The notes below the pieces were generated by a model. The model was not told where the DNA came from. It was given only the letters and a program-made list of their open reading frames with translations, and did no database searches. Shown here one piece after another: positions 1 through 7,027 of a stretch of DNA of 21,439 bases. The DNA comes from Candidatus Eiseniibacteriota bacterium (lineage in GTDB: Bacteria; Eisenbacteria; RBG-16-71-46; JAFGJU01). The DNA is taken from the NCBI GenBank assembly GCA_016928935.1, contig JAFGJU010000015.1, positions 1 through 21,439 on the forward strand, in the 5' to 3' direction. Each line of letters begins with the position of its first letter. Position 1 is the stretch's first letter. A program made the position numbers and the translations under genes.

Positions 1-1241
1 ACCTTGAACTCCTTGAACCCGAAGCTGCCCAGCATGCTCAGCGCGAAATCTATGACCCTGTCCACCTCCTCCGGCACCTGTTCCCTGGAGCAAAATATGT
101 GCGCGTCGTCCTGAGTGAACCCTCTTACCCGGAACATTCCGTGTAGGACCCCCGAGCGCTCGTGCCTGTACACGGTGCCCAGCTCTGCGAGCCTTATCGG
201 GAGCTCCCTGTAGCTCCTGCGCCTCGACTGATAGATGAGTATGTGGCCCGGACAGTTCATCGGTTTCAGGACGTACGGCTGCTCGTCCACGTCCAGGAGG
301 TACATCTCCTTCTTGTAGTAGTCGAGGTGCCCCGAACGCTCCCACAGGGCCGCCCGGCCGACGTGAGGCGTGTACACCAGCTGGTATCCCGCCCGCTGGT
401 GCTCCTTCCTCCAGAATTCCTCGATGACGTTCCGCAGAGTCGCGCCCTTGGGATGCCAAAGCACGAGCCCGGCGCCCAGAGTGTCGTCTATGCTGAACAG
501 GTCGAGGGCCGCGCCGAGCTTTCGGTGGTCGCGCCTCTCGGCCTCCTTCACGCGCGCCAGGTAGCTGTCCAGCTCGTCCTGCGTGCGGTAAGAGATTCCG
601 TATATCCTCTGCAGCATCGGGTTAGTGTCCAGTCCCTTCCAGTAAGCCCCGGCCACGGAGAGCAGCTTCACTGCCCCGATGTAACCCGACGAGGGCACGT
701 GAGGCCCGCGGCAGAGGTCCACGAAGTCGCCCGTCCTGTACACCGACACTCGGTCGTCTTCCAGAGCAGAGGCCAGCTCGGCCTTGTAGGGCTCCCGCAG
801 GTCCTTGAACAGCCTCACGGCGTCAGGACGTGACAGCTCCTCTCTCGTGAACTCGAGGTCCGCCTGTATGATCTCCCTCATCGCGGTTTCTATCCTGCCC
901 AGGTCTTCCTCGGTGAAAGAAATCGGCCTGTCGAAATCGTAGTAGAAGCCCTCTTCTATGGCGGGGCCTATTCCGAACGTACATTCGGGGAAGAGCTTTT
1001 TTACCGCGGCGGCCAGGACGTGGGACGTGCTGTGCCAGTAGACCTGCCTGCCGGCCTCGCTGTCGAAGCCGACGAGCTCGACGCTGGACGGCTTCTCGAT
1101 CCGGTGGTCCGAATCCACCAGTCGGCCGTCGACCTCGGCGGCGAAGTACGGCCTTCCCTCCGCGACTCGGTCGAGCAGCTTCCTCACCGTAATTCCCTGT
1201 TCCACGTCCATCTGGCCCATGCCGTCAATCGATAGTTGCAC
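1..1241 (-). CDS. thrS: Threonyl-tRNA synthetase, 3' end cut by the window edge
   Basis: This class II synthetase charges tRNA-Thr with threonine in the cytoplasm. The first 413 codons are present; the family is usually about 640 residues, so the rest of the catalytic core and the anticodon-binding domain lie outside. Visible parts in order are a TGS domain (about residues 1-62), the editing domain with HSTSH at 70-74 and DLCRGPH at 175-181, the start of the catalytic core, the zinc-ligand Cys in MNCPGH (Cys330), and motif 2 RHERSG at 359-364. I chose the GTG at 1241 because GGAGG ends 5 nt upstream and because the extra residues (MQLSIDG) complete the first TGS strand. In-frame ATGs at 1220 and 1211 lack a good ribosome site. 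The gene follows tRNA-Val by 126 nt and probably shares its promoter. Confidence 0.96.
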   Translation of the reverse strand, partial: MQLSIDGMGQMDVEQGITVRKLLDRVAEGRPYFAAEVDGRLVDSDHRIEKPSSVELVGFDSEAGRQVYWHSTSHVLAAAVKKLFPECTFGIGPAIEEGFYYDFDRPISFTEEDLGRIETAMREIIQADLEFTREELSRPDAVRLFKDLREPYKAELASALEDDRVSVYRTGDFVDLCRGPHVPSSGYIGAVKLLSVAGAYWKGLDTNPMLQRIYGISYRTQDELDSYLARVKEAERRDHRKLGAALDLFSIDDTLGAGLVLWHPKGATLRNVIEEFWRKEHQRAGYQLVYTPHVGRAALWERSGHLDYYKKEMYLLDVDEQPYVLKPMNCPGHILIYQSRRRSYRELPIRLAELGTVYRHERSGVLHGMFRVRGFTQDDAHIFCSREQVPEEVDRVIDFALSMLGSFGFKEFK

Positions 1242-1367
1242 TCTTTCCTCCTTCAGACGCCGCCCGGCCGACGGCCCCGTCGCCTCGCCCCGGTCGAGAG
1301 TGGCGTCGCTTCTGTCGAGGCGCCGCGCGGGCAGTCCGGCCTGTCGTGCCCTCATTGTCCAAACGAA
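1242..1367 (-). other. Leader between tRNA-Val and thrS
   Basis: This 126-nt GC-rich stretch has no ORF. It contains a small inverted repeat (CGACGGCCCCGTCG, 1269-1282) about 28 nt upstream of the thrS GTG, and the thrS Shine-Dalgarno GGAGG near 1247-1251. I see no T-box features (no specifier hairpin or T-box consensus). Control of thrS through the leader is possible but not shown. Confidence 0.4.
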
Positions 1368-1444
1368 TGGTGGGCGATACTGGACTTGAACCAGTGACCC
1401 CCTGCATGTCAAGCAGGTACTCTAACCACCTGAGCTAATCGCCC
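1368..1444 (-). tRNA. tRNA-Val (anticodon GAC)
   Basis: A full cloverleaf reads on the minus strand. The acceptor stem GGGCGAT pairs with ATCGCCC, the anticodon stem CCTGC/GCAGG encloses TTGACAT (anticodon GAC), and the T arm is CTGG-TTCAAGT-CCAG. The discriminator is A and the 3' CCA is encoded. It decodes GTC/GTT. Confidence 0.97.
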
Positions 1445-1535
1445 ACCGCAGCATTCTGTTTTTCGGATTGCACCAAGCCTCGTCCTCGCGGGCCCAAGAC
1501 CCCCGCCCGTGCCGCTGCCTCCTCGCTTCTTCACC

Positions 1536-1564
1536 ACATTAGACCGGGCCGGCCGCCTTGTCAA
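1536..1564 (-). promoter_or_regulatory. Sigma-70 promoter for tRNA-Val (and probably thrS)
   Basis: On the minus strand a perfect -35 TTGACA (1559-1564) is followed after 17 nt by a -10 TAATGT (1536-1541). Transcription would start near 1529, about 85 nt before the tRNA. It lies between the two tRNA genes, so tRNA-Val need not depend on read-through from tRNA-Arg. Confidence 0.65.
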
Positions 1565-1593
1565 TGAATGCGCCGAACGGCGGCTGTCGGATG

Positions 1594-1667
1594 TGCCCCC
1601 GGGGTGACTCGAACACCCGGCACGCGGTTTAGGAAACCGCTGCTCTATCCACCTGAGCTACGGGGGC
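1594..1667 (-). tRNA. tRNA-Arg (anticodon CCT)
   Basis: A full cloverleaf has acceptor stem GCCCCCG/CGGGGGC, anticodon stem GCGGT/ACCGC enclosing TTCCTAA (anticodon CCT), and a TTCGAGT T loop. The discriminator is A. The 3' CCA is not encoded (the next bases are CAT), unlike the other four tRNAs here, so tRNA nucleotidyltransferase must add it. It decodes AGG, a codon used in neighbouring genes. Confidence 0.96.
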
Positions 1668-1679
1668 GTCCATCGCCAA

Positions 1680-1708
1680 ATCCTAAGGCCTCTCGTGCGG
1701 CGAGGCAA
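1680..1708 (-). promoter_or_regulatory. Sigma-70 promoter for tRNA-Arg
   Basis: The minus strand has TTGCCT (1703-1708), a 17-nt spacer and TAGGAT (1680-1685). The predicted start near 1673 is only a few bases before the mature tRNA 5' end at 1667. Each hexamer matches consensus at 4 of 6 positions. Confidence 0.5.
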
Positions 1709-1823
1709 CTCAAATGCGGCCCGGAGCGCCTTCTTCACCGGACGCCCGGCGGCCAGGATGCCGCTCGGGGCGGACGACCCCCCGGGAACCGCGAGCCGGG
1801 CGCCTCTCTCCTCGCGCCGTGGC

Positions 1824-2351
1824 TCACTCGCTCTCGTACTTCACGAGAGACACTACGTCGTAGTCCTTGAGCCGCTGTCTCCCCTTGAGGAACTCCAATT
1901 CTATCAGGAACAGCATCCCGACCACCTTCCCCTTCAGCTTCTCCACCAGCCTCGCCGCGGCGAGGGCCGTTCCCCCGGTCGCCAGGAGGTCGTCCAGGAT
2001 CACGACTCTCTGCCCCGGCTGAATGCTGTCCACGTGCATCTCTATGGCGTCCTTTCCGTACTCGAGCTCGTACTCCTGCTTCGCGGTCTTGGCCGGCAGC
2101 TTGCCGGGCTTCCTGGCGGGAACAAGCGGCAGTCCCAGGCGGTACGAAACGGCACCGCCCAACACGAAACCCCTCGACTCCACCGCCACGATGACGTCGG
2201 GCCTGCGCTTCTCGCACTCATTGGAGAGGGCGTTGACCACTTTGATGAACCGGGGGCCCGCCTTGAGGAGCGTGGTTATGTCCCTGAAGACGACGCCCTT
2301 CTTGGGAAAGTCGGGGATGCACCTTATCAGGTCCTTCAGGTCTTCCGCCAT
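1824..2351 (-). CDS. apt: Adenine phosphoribosyltransferase
   Basis: The enzyme makes AMP from adenine and PRPP in purine salvage and is a cytoplasmic homodimer. At 175 residues it is the normal family length. The N-terminal PDFPKKGVVFRDIT segment (13-26) is typical of the family, VAVESRGF (56-63) forms part of the base and phosphate site, and VVILDDLLATGGTA (116-129) is the PRPP-binding loop. The ATG at 2351 follows GGAGG by 6 nt. It is the last gene of an acyP-sigma-apt run, 48 nt after the sigma factor stop. It is followed by an independent tRNA-Arg promoter, and no T-tract terminator is visible. Confidence 0.96.
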   Translation of the reverse strand: MAEDLKDLIRCIPDFPKKGVVFRDITTLLKAGPRFIKVVNALSNECEKRRPDVIVAVESRGFVLGGAVSYRLGLPLVPARKPGKLPAKTAKQEYELEYGKDAIEMHVDSIQPGQRVVILDDLLATGGTALAAARLVEKLKGKVVGMLFLIELEFLKGRQRLKDYDVVSLVKYESE

Positions 2352-2399
2352 TCTGCGCCTCCGTATCCGATGCGGACCGGACCTCGACCGCGTCCGCGT

Positions 2400-3491
2400 C
2401 TAGTGACGGGTCTCTCCGGTCGAGTCGTCCTGCTTCTCGCTCGCCTCCATCAACTTCCTCAACCTGGCCAGCGCACGCTTCTCCACCTGCCGCACTCGTT
2501 CCCTGGTCACGCCCATGAGAGCGCCCACCTCGGCCAGTGTGTGCATCCTCCCGTCCTGGAATCCATAGCGCATCCTGAGCAACTTGTCTTCCCGGCTGGG
2601 GAGCCGGCTCAAGAGTCTGAGCAGTCTTTCCCTCTCCAGCTGGATCTCCACCATCTCCTCAGGGCTCGCGACCGCCAGCAGAGGCTCGAACTGAGAGCCC
2701 TCGCCGTAGGCCTCCACGGCCGAGTCGTAATCCTTGGATTCTCTCCCGCCCACCCAGGTTCGGATGTGCTCGATCTTTCTCACCTGGACCCCCATCTGCA
2801 GCGCTACTTCCTCCATCAACGGCTGTCGGCCCAGCTTCCTCGTCAGCGCGGCCTCCGCGGAGAGGAACCTCGTAATGAGCTGAAGCACGTGGATGGGAAC
2901 CCTGACCGTGCGAGCGTAGTTGGCCACGCCCCTCACGACCGACTGCCGTATCCACCAGGAGGCGTACGTGCTGAAGCGTCTCCTGCGCTCGGGGTCGAAC
3001 CTGTCAACTGCCGCTATCAGGCCCAGGTTGCCTTCCTCTATCAAGTCCAGAAGCTCCACGCCGCGGTCCTTGTAGGCCTTGGCGATTCTTACGACCAGCC
3101 TCAGGTTGGACAGTATCATGCTTCGACGCGCGGCCTCGTCTCCGGCCCTCACGGCCCGCGCCAGCCGTGCCTCTCTCTGCGGCGTCAGAAGAGGGTACCT
3201 GCCGATCTCCTTCAAGTACATGCTCACGGGGTCCAGGCCGTGGCCGTTCCTGCTCATCCTGGGCTTCCTGCGGGACGGCGCCGCCTCCCCTTCGTCCAAG
3301 TCAGGCAGCTCGACCCGCACGCCTTCCGCCTCGGCCCGGTCCAGGAACCAGTCGAACGCGTCCATGTCGAAATCCGGCCTGTGCAGCACGCGCTCTATCT
3401 GCTCGTCCGGGACTATGCCCGAAACTCTCGAGTCCTCGAGCACGTGCTCCAGCTTGATCGCGAACTTGCTCTTCGCCGTCAGTTTTCCCAT
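2400..3491 (-). CDS. RNA polymerase sigma factor, sigma-70 family (RpoD/RpoS-like)
   Basis: The protein directs core RNA polymerase to promoters. Its 363 residues hold a short region-1.1-like N-terminus (about 10-62), region 1.2 (DPVSMYLKEIGRYPLLT, 87-103), and region 2 with NLRLVV, DLIEEGNLGL (149-158) and RFSTYASWWIRQ (172-183), which read the -10 element. Region 3 spans about 205-250 and region 4.2 is a helix-turn-helix with VTRERVRQVEKRAL (328-341). Region 3.2 is unlike the usual SLDxPxGED finger; it reads GGRESKDYDSAVEAYGEG (248-265). It could be a short primary sigma or an RpoS-type group 2 factor, and I cannot decide from this window. The ATG at 3491 is 2 nt past the acyP stop, so translation is probably coupled. 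Confidence 0.93.
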   Translation of the reverse strand: MGKLTAKSKFAIKLEHVLEDSRVSGIVPDEQIERVLHRPDFDMDAFDWFLDRAEAEGVRVELPDLDEGEAAPSRRKPRMSRNGHGLDPVSMYLKEIGRYPLLTPQREARLARAVRAGDEAARRSMILSNLRLVVRIAKAYKDRGVELLDLIEEGNLGLIAAVDRFDPERRRRFSTYASWWIRQSVVRGVANYARTVRVPIHVLQLITRFLSAEAALTRKLGRQPLMEEVALQMGVQVRKIEHIRTWVGGRESKDYDSAVEAYGEGSQFEPLLAVASPEEMVEIQLERERLLRLLSRLPSREDKLLRMRYGFQDGRMHTLAEVGALMGVTRERVRQVEKRALARLRKLMEASEKQDDSTGETRH

Positions 3492-3493
3492 GT

Positions 3494-3772
3494 TCAGAAG
3501 CGGACCTCGAATCCGTCAAACTCGCCCGAGAAGTCCAGCCAGCGCACGTCCACGCTCTCCACCCTGGCCGCGCGGGGTCCCTGCTTCAGGTGCTCCACGA
3601 GCCCCTCAATCACCCGCCGCTCGCCTTCCACCTCCAGTTCCACCGTGCCGTCGAATGCGTTCCTGACGTAGCCGTTCAGACGCAGCGCTCTGCAGTGACC
3701 CAGGGCGAACAAACGATAGCCGACCCCCTGCACCTCTCCAGCAACCACTATTCTGGCTCTGACCTTGTTCAA
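3494..3772 (-). CDS. acyP: Acylphosphatase
   Basis: This small cytoplasmic enzyme hydrolyses acyl phosphates such as carbamoyl and acetyl phosphate. At 92 residues it is typical. The signature GEVQGVGYR (12-20) carries the phosphate-binding arginine, and GYVRNAFDGTVELE (34-47) carries the catalytic asparagine. The start is a TTG at 3772 with GAGG about 7 nt upstream. It is the first protein gene after tRNA-Pro(CGG), separated by 112 nt that include a strong hairpin, and it runs directly into the sigma factor gene. Its physiological role is generally unclear, and its position before a sigma factor does not clarify it. Confidence 0.95.
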   Translation of the reverse strand: MNKVRARIVVAGEVQGVGYRLFALGHCRALRLNGYVRNAFDGTVELEVEGERRVIEGLVEHLKQGPRAARVESVDVRWLDFSGEFDGFEVRF

Positions 3773-3828
3773 CTCCCCGCCTCACTTCCTGCCGGACTCG
3801 AAGACGGGATTCGGCGCCCCACCAGAAC

Positions 3829-3874
3829 TGAACCGGTGCAGGGCAATCGCCAGTGCCCTGCACCGTCCGGTTCA
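3829..3874 (-). repeat. Strong inverted repeat (hairpin) after tRNA-Pro(CGG)
   Basis: A perfect 12-bp stem (CGGTGCAGGGCA at 3834-3845, TGCCCTGCACCG at 3854-3865) closes an 8-nt loop. It is extended outward by TGAAC (3829-3833) and GTTCA (3870-3874) across a 4-nt bulge. It lies 11 nt past the tRNA CCA end and 56 nt before the acyP start. No T run follows, so a simple intrinsic terminator is doubtful. A processing site, an attenuator or an mRNA-stabilising hairpin are alternatives. Confidence 0.75.
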
Positions 3875-3884
3875 AACAAGAGTA

Positions 3885-3961
<77 letters not shown>

Positions 3962-3989
3962 AACCATCTTCTCCACTAACCTGTCTGAT

Positions 3990-3995
3990 ATCTTA
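3990..3995 (-). promoter_or_regulatory. Extended -10 promoter for tRNA-Pro(CGG)
   Basis: TAAGAT on the minus strand is preceded directly by TGG, which fits an extended -10 (TGn) element. No convincing -35 lies 16-18 nt upstream. The start would be near 3983, giving a leader of about 22 nt. Confidence 0.45.
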
Positions 3996-4043
3996 CCACA
4001 GACGTCGCATGAATTGTTCGAGTTCTGCCGCCGCTCTGCGTCG

Positions 4044-4065
4044 CCCGCCCGTCCGCTCAGGCGGG
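4044..4065 (-). repeat. GC-rich inverted repeat downstream of surE
   Basis: CCCGCC (4044-4049) and GGCGGG (4060-4065) form a 6-bp stem around 10 nt. A wider pair, GCGTCG (4038-4043) and CGACGC (4086-4091), flanks it just past the surE stop. It could end the surE transcript or protect its 3' end. There is no T tract, and GC-rich DNA makes chance pairing common. Confidence 0.3.
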
Positions 4066-4092
4066 TCGCTCCCGTCCGTCCGCGCCGACGCC

Positions 4093-4842
4093 TCAGGGCT
4101 TCAGGTCCCAGCTCTCCATCTCCACTATCTTCTTGTAGTCCGTGAAGTCCAGGTGCATGGGTGTTACCGAGATCATCCGGGACTTCACAGCGTTGAAATC
4201 GGTGTTTTCGGCCGAGGCCATGTAGGTCGGCTCGTTTCCCCCGATCCAGTAGTAGCTCTTCCCACGCGGGTCCGTCTTCCTGACTATCATGTCCCTGTAC
4301 ACGCGCCTGCCCAACCGGGTCACCTTGACTCCGCGCACGTCCGCCGGCGGCAAGTTCGGCACGTTGACATTCAGCAGGGCCTGAGATTCCATGCCTCTTT
4401 CCTCGATGGTCCTGACCAACTTGACTGTGAAGGAACAGGCCGCCTCGAAGTCGTAGGGGGCTTTCCCCGCGAGCGACACGGCCACGGACGGCGCGCCCTG
4501 GAGCGTGCCTTCTATGGCCGCCGCCACCGTGCCCGAGTAGCTCACGTCCTCCCCCAGGTTGGGCCCATGGTTGATGCCCGCCACGACCATCTGCGGCTTC
4601 TCTTGGAGCAGGCCGTTGAACGCCAGCAGCACGCAGTCTGTCGGAGTGCCGTCCACGCTCATGAACGACTCCTCGATGTGCCTCACCCTCAGCGGATGCT
4701 CCAGGGTGAGGGAGTGGCTGGTGGCGCTCTGCTCCCTGTCGGGCGCTATGACGACGACCTTCCCGACTGAGCTCAACGCCTCCCTCAGAGCGCTCAGCCC
4801 TGCGGCGTGCACGCCGTCATCGTTCGTGACCAGTATGACCAA
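4093..4842 (-). CDS. surE: 5'/3'-nucleotidase SurE
   Basis: SurE removes phosphate from nucleoside monophosphates and is a metal-dependent survival protein. At 249 residues it is family length. The N-terminus has the metal-binding TNDDG (6-10), SATSHS supplies the conserved serine, and AGINHGPNLGEDVSYSGTV carries the conserved asparagine and the dimer/active-site loop. The start is the TTG at 4842, after a purine-rich GAGAGGGAAA. Its first 26 bp overlap the end of the upstream glycosyltransferase gene, so translation is coupled. It is the last gene of the tRNA-Pro(GGG), acyltransferase, GT2, surE unit. Confidence 0.96.
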   Translation of the reverse strand: MVILVTNDDGVHAAGLSALREALSSVGKVVVIAPDREQSATSHSLTLEHPLRVRHIEESFMSVDGTPTDCVLLAFNGLLQEKPQMVVAGINHGPNLGEDVSYSGTVAAAIEGTLQGAPSVAVSLAGKAPYDFEAACSFTVKLVRTIEERGMESQALLNVNVPNLPPADVRGVKVTRLGRRVYRDMIVRKTDPRGKSYYWIGGNEPTYMASAENTDFNAVKSRMISVTPMHLDFTDYKKIVEMESWDLKP

Positions 4843-5524
4843 TTTCCCTCTCTCTCCCCTGCCTCATCAGCGACAGCACCATCCTCCAGAAGCAGACGGC
4901 GTCCTTGAAAGGCCTGATGGAGCTTTTTACCTCGCCGTACACAGTGGGTATTGGAACGCTGTCTATCACGAACCCCTTGCGGGCCGCCTTCACCAGTATT
5001 TCTGACTCCAGGTCGTACCGCGAGCCCTCCAGCCGCACCGCCGCCAGGACGCGCGAGCTGATGTACCTGTAACCGGACTGGCTGTCCTCTATTCGCTGCC
5101 CGGCCAGCCGCGAGATCACACCGGACGTGAACCAGTTCACGACCACCCGGACGACTGGCATCGTCCCCACGTCCCGTCGCCTGGACCCGACCACGATGTC
5201 CGCTCCCTTCGACTCGGCCCTTCGCAGTAGGTCCGGAATGAGCCCCGGGTCGTGCTGTCCGTCGCCGTCAAGCGTCACCACCCCCGAGTACCCGCGGGAA
5301 AGGGCCCACTCGAACCCGGTCTTCAGCGCCTCGCCCTTGCCCCGGTTCGTGTCGTGCCTCACGACGTTGTAACCCAACCGCCCCGCGTCCGCCGGGAAGC
5401 CGTCCGGCGAACCGTCGTCCACAACGAGCACGTTGTCCTTTCCGAGGGCGCGCGCGGCTCCCTCCAGCACACCCAGGAGCCCCGGACCGGTCATGTATGC
5501 GGGCACGATCGCCACCACTTTCAC
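4817..5524 (-). CDS. Family 2 glycosyltransferase, polyprenyl-phosphate mannosyltransferase type
   Basis: The 235-residue cytoplasmic GT-A enzyme probably moves a sugar from a nucleotide-sugar to a polyprenyl phosphate or lipid acceptor. VVDDGS (34-39) and DGDGQHDP (86-93, the metal-binding DxD) are GT2 hallmarks. RGKGEALKTGF (61-71) and DSQSGYR (147-153) match the dolichyl-phosphate mannose synthase-like group. There are no C-terminal membrane helices, so it resembles the short soluble forms. The reading frame is open further upstream to 5671, but I start at the GTG at 5524. It begins exactly where homology begins (MKVVAIVPAY) and overlaps the preceding stop as GTGA. Its substrate cannot be told from sequence. 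Confidence 0.88.
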   Translation of the reverse strand: MKVVAIVPAYMTGPGLLGVLEGAARALGKDNVLVVDDGSPDGFPADAGRLGYNVVRHDTNRGKGEALKTGFEWALSRGYSGVVTLDGDGQHDPGLIPDLLRRAESKGADIVVGSRRRDVGTMPVVRVVVNWFTSGVISRLAGQRIEDSQSGYRYISSRVLAAVRLEGSRYDLESEILVKAARKGFVIDSVPIPTVYGEVKSSIRPFKDAVCFWRMVLSLMRQGREREIGHTGHER

Positions 5525-6426
5525 GTCCGACCGTCCTGCCAAATCGGTTCGAATGCGAACCACTGGTCCGGGTATTCTCTCACGCACTTCTCCAAGGCCC
5601 TCAGACTGCGGGACAGAACGTCCTCGAAGGCCGTGGCTCCGGCGCCGGGCCGTATGGGTTCCTCGACGCACAGCCTGAAGCGCGATCCCTTCTCCCTGAC
5701 CGCGAACGTGGGCACTATGGCCGCGCCAGTTCTAAGAGCCAGTGCCACGTAACCGTAAGGTAGCACGGCCGGCGAGCCGAAGAACTCTCTCCGGACGCCG
5801 CTCCCGACCACGTTCCTGTCCCCAAGTATCGCGACGCACTCGTTCCTTCTCAGGGCCGCCAGCAGCTCGCTCGCCGCGCGCCGACTCGACACTACGTTGA
5901 TGCCCTTGCTCCTCCGCCTCTTCACGAAGAACCTGTCTATGAGCCGGTTCCTGTGAGGAAGGGCGACGGCGGACAGGCGGATGCCGCTCCGCGCCAGCAT
6001 CGCGCCTCCCACCTCCCAGTTTCCGACGTGCGCGCCCAGCAGGATGACCCCTTTCCCCGACTCCAACTCCCTCCGTATCACCGCCAGCGTCTCACCGTCC
6101 ACCATTCCCGTCAGGGATTTCCTGGACAGTATCGGAAACCTCAGGAAGTCCACGATCGAGAGCGCGAAGTTCCTGAACGTGCGCTTTGCGACCCGGGTCA
6201 TCTCCGCCTCGTCGACGGACTTCCCCAGCACCCGTCTCAGGTTGGCGATGACCGCTCTGCGGGACCTCGTGTTGAAGGCGAAGTTCAGGTCTGCCACGCC
6301 GGAGGCGATCGTGTAGCTTACGGACACGTGAATGATGAGGGCCAGTGCGCCCCCCACCTCGTACAGCAGATAACCGAACACGCCCAAGACGCGGTCGAAA
6401 AACCACTGACGCAGGCCTCCTGTCAA
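5521..6426 (-). CDS. LpxL/HtrB-like lysophospholipid acyltransferase
   Basis: Members transfer acyl chains to lipid A precursors or other membrane lipids at the inner membrane. In this 301-residue protein a hydrophobic segment at about 13-45 could anchor it. The HX4(D/E) catalytic motif appears as HVGNWE (133-138). It is followed by LGDRN..GSGVRREFFG and LPYGYVALALRTGAAIVP, both typical of the family. The reading frame is open back through the tRNA. I start at the TTG at 6426, with GGGAGG about 10 nt upstream, 38 nt after the tRNA-Pro(GGG) CCA end. It overlaps the GT2 gene by 4 nt. Whether the acceptor is lipid A is unknown because no other lpx gene is in the window. Confidence 0.88.
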   Translation of the reverse strand: MTGGLRQWFFDRVLGVFGYLLYEVGGALALIIHVSVSYTIASGVADLNFAFNTRSRRAVIANLRRVLGKSVDEAEMTRVAKRTFRNFALSIVDFLRFPILSRKSLTGMVDGETLAVIRRELESGKGVILLGAHVGNWEVGGAMLARSGIRLSAVALPHRNRLIDRFFVKRRRSKGINVVSSRRAASELLAALRRNECVAILGDRNVVGSGVRREFFGSPAVLPYGYVALALRTGAAIVPTFAVREKGSRFRLCVEEPIRPGAGATAFEDVLSRSLRALEKCVREYPDQWFAFEPIWQDGRT

Positions 6427-6464
6427 CGCCGTGGCACCTCCCAACGAACACGATAAAAATATAG

Positions 6465-6541
6465 TGGTCGGGGCGACTGGATTCGAACCAGCGACCACTA
6501 GCCCCCCATGCTAGTGCGCTACCTGGCTGCGCCACGCCCCG
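6465..6541 (-). tRNA. tRNA-Pro (anticodon GGG)
   Basis: The cloverleaf has acceptor stem CGGGGCG/CGCCCCG, anticodon stem CTAGC/GCTAG enclosing ATGGGGG (anticodon GGG), and T arm GCTGG-TTCGAAT-CCAG. The discriminator is A and CCA is encoded. It decodes CCC/CCT. An AT-rich stretch with TTTTT on the minus strand (about 6453-6457) follows and could allow partial termination before the acyltransferase gene. Confidence 0.97.
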
Positions 6542-6578
6542 ACCATCAGGGTACTCACATGGTCACGTTGCCGCGTGC

Positions 6579-6607
6579 ATCATAACCCATTCGGGCCCCA
6601 CCCGCAA
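6579..6607 (-). promoter_or_regulatory. Sigma-70 promoter for the tRNA-Pro(GGG) operon
   Basis: The minus strand shows TTGCGG (6602-6607), a 17-nt spacer and TATGAT (6579-6584). The -10 matches consensus at 5 of 6 positions. A start near 6572 would leave about 30 nt before the tRNA. It lies in the 106-bp gap after the MerR-like gene and would drive the tRNA, acyltransferase, GT2 and surE. Confidence 0.6.
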
Positions 6608-6647
6608 GGCTCGCGCAAGCGACACGGGTGCCTCTCGGCGCGCCGGC

Positions 6648-7007
6648 TCACTTCTTGGACCTCAGCATTGAGAGGACTTCCTCGAGCTCTTTCCTGACCT
6701 GCCTGAGCAGTTGAGTCGCTCCCTCCTTCTCGCCTCCGGCGGAAGCGCCGGCAGACGTCCTCCTGTCTTCCAGCAGCTTCCTCCTCGCGCCCGAGATGGT
6801 GTAGCCCTGTTCGTACAGCATCTTGCGAATCGTCATTGTGAGCGCGATGTCCTTGGGCCTGTACATCCTGTTCCCGGCACGGTTCTTCTTGGGCCGGAGC
6901 ATCTTGAACTGAGTCTCCCAGTACCTCAGGACGTGCGGCTCAACGCCCGCCATCGCGCTGACCTCGCTTATCGAATGATACGCCCGCCCCTTGTCTTCGT
7001 CCGCCAA
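6648..7007 (-). CDS. MerR-family transcriptional regulator
   Basis: This is a small DNA-binding protein of 119 residues. The N-terminal winged helix matches MerR (YHSISEVSAMAGVEPHVLRYWE, then NRAGNRMYRPKDI). A helical segment and a short charged coiled coil follow. There is no metal- or drug-binding C-terminal domain, so it is a stand-alone HTH form of unknown target. A GTG at 7016 is also in frame, but the strong AAAGGAGGTG Shine-Dalgarno touches that codon. The TTG at 7007 is 8 nt past GGAGG and is the better start. It ends the DUF512-der-plsY-gpsA run. Confidence 0.9.
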   Translation of the reverse strand: MADEDKGRAYHSISEVSAMAGVEPHVLRYWETQFKMLRPKKNRAGNRMYRPKDIALTMTIRKMLYEQGYTISGARRKLLEDRRTSAGASAGGEKEGATQLLRQVRKELEEVLSMLRSKK

Positions 7008-7027
7008 ACGCAGCACCTCCTTTCTTG

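Noticed and set aside
1256..1307. GACGCC/GGCGTC inverted repeat in the thrS leader, one arm near the ribosome site
   Set aside because: It has only 6 bp around a loop of about 40 nt in very GC-rich DNA. Chance is the better explanation, and there are no T-box features.
1695..3671. Long plus-strand ORF of 658 codons
   Set aside because: It is antisense to apt, the sigma factor and acyP, all with clear homology. Its His/Arg/Leu-rich composition is typical of a GC-rich shadow frame.
5525..5671. Longer N-terminus for the GT2 protein (284 residues)
   Set aside because: The added residues are Arg-rich, lie inside the acyltransferase gene, and precede the point where GT2 homology starts.
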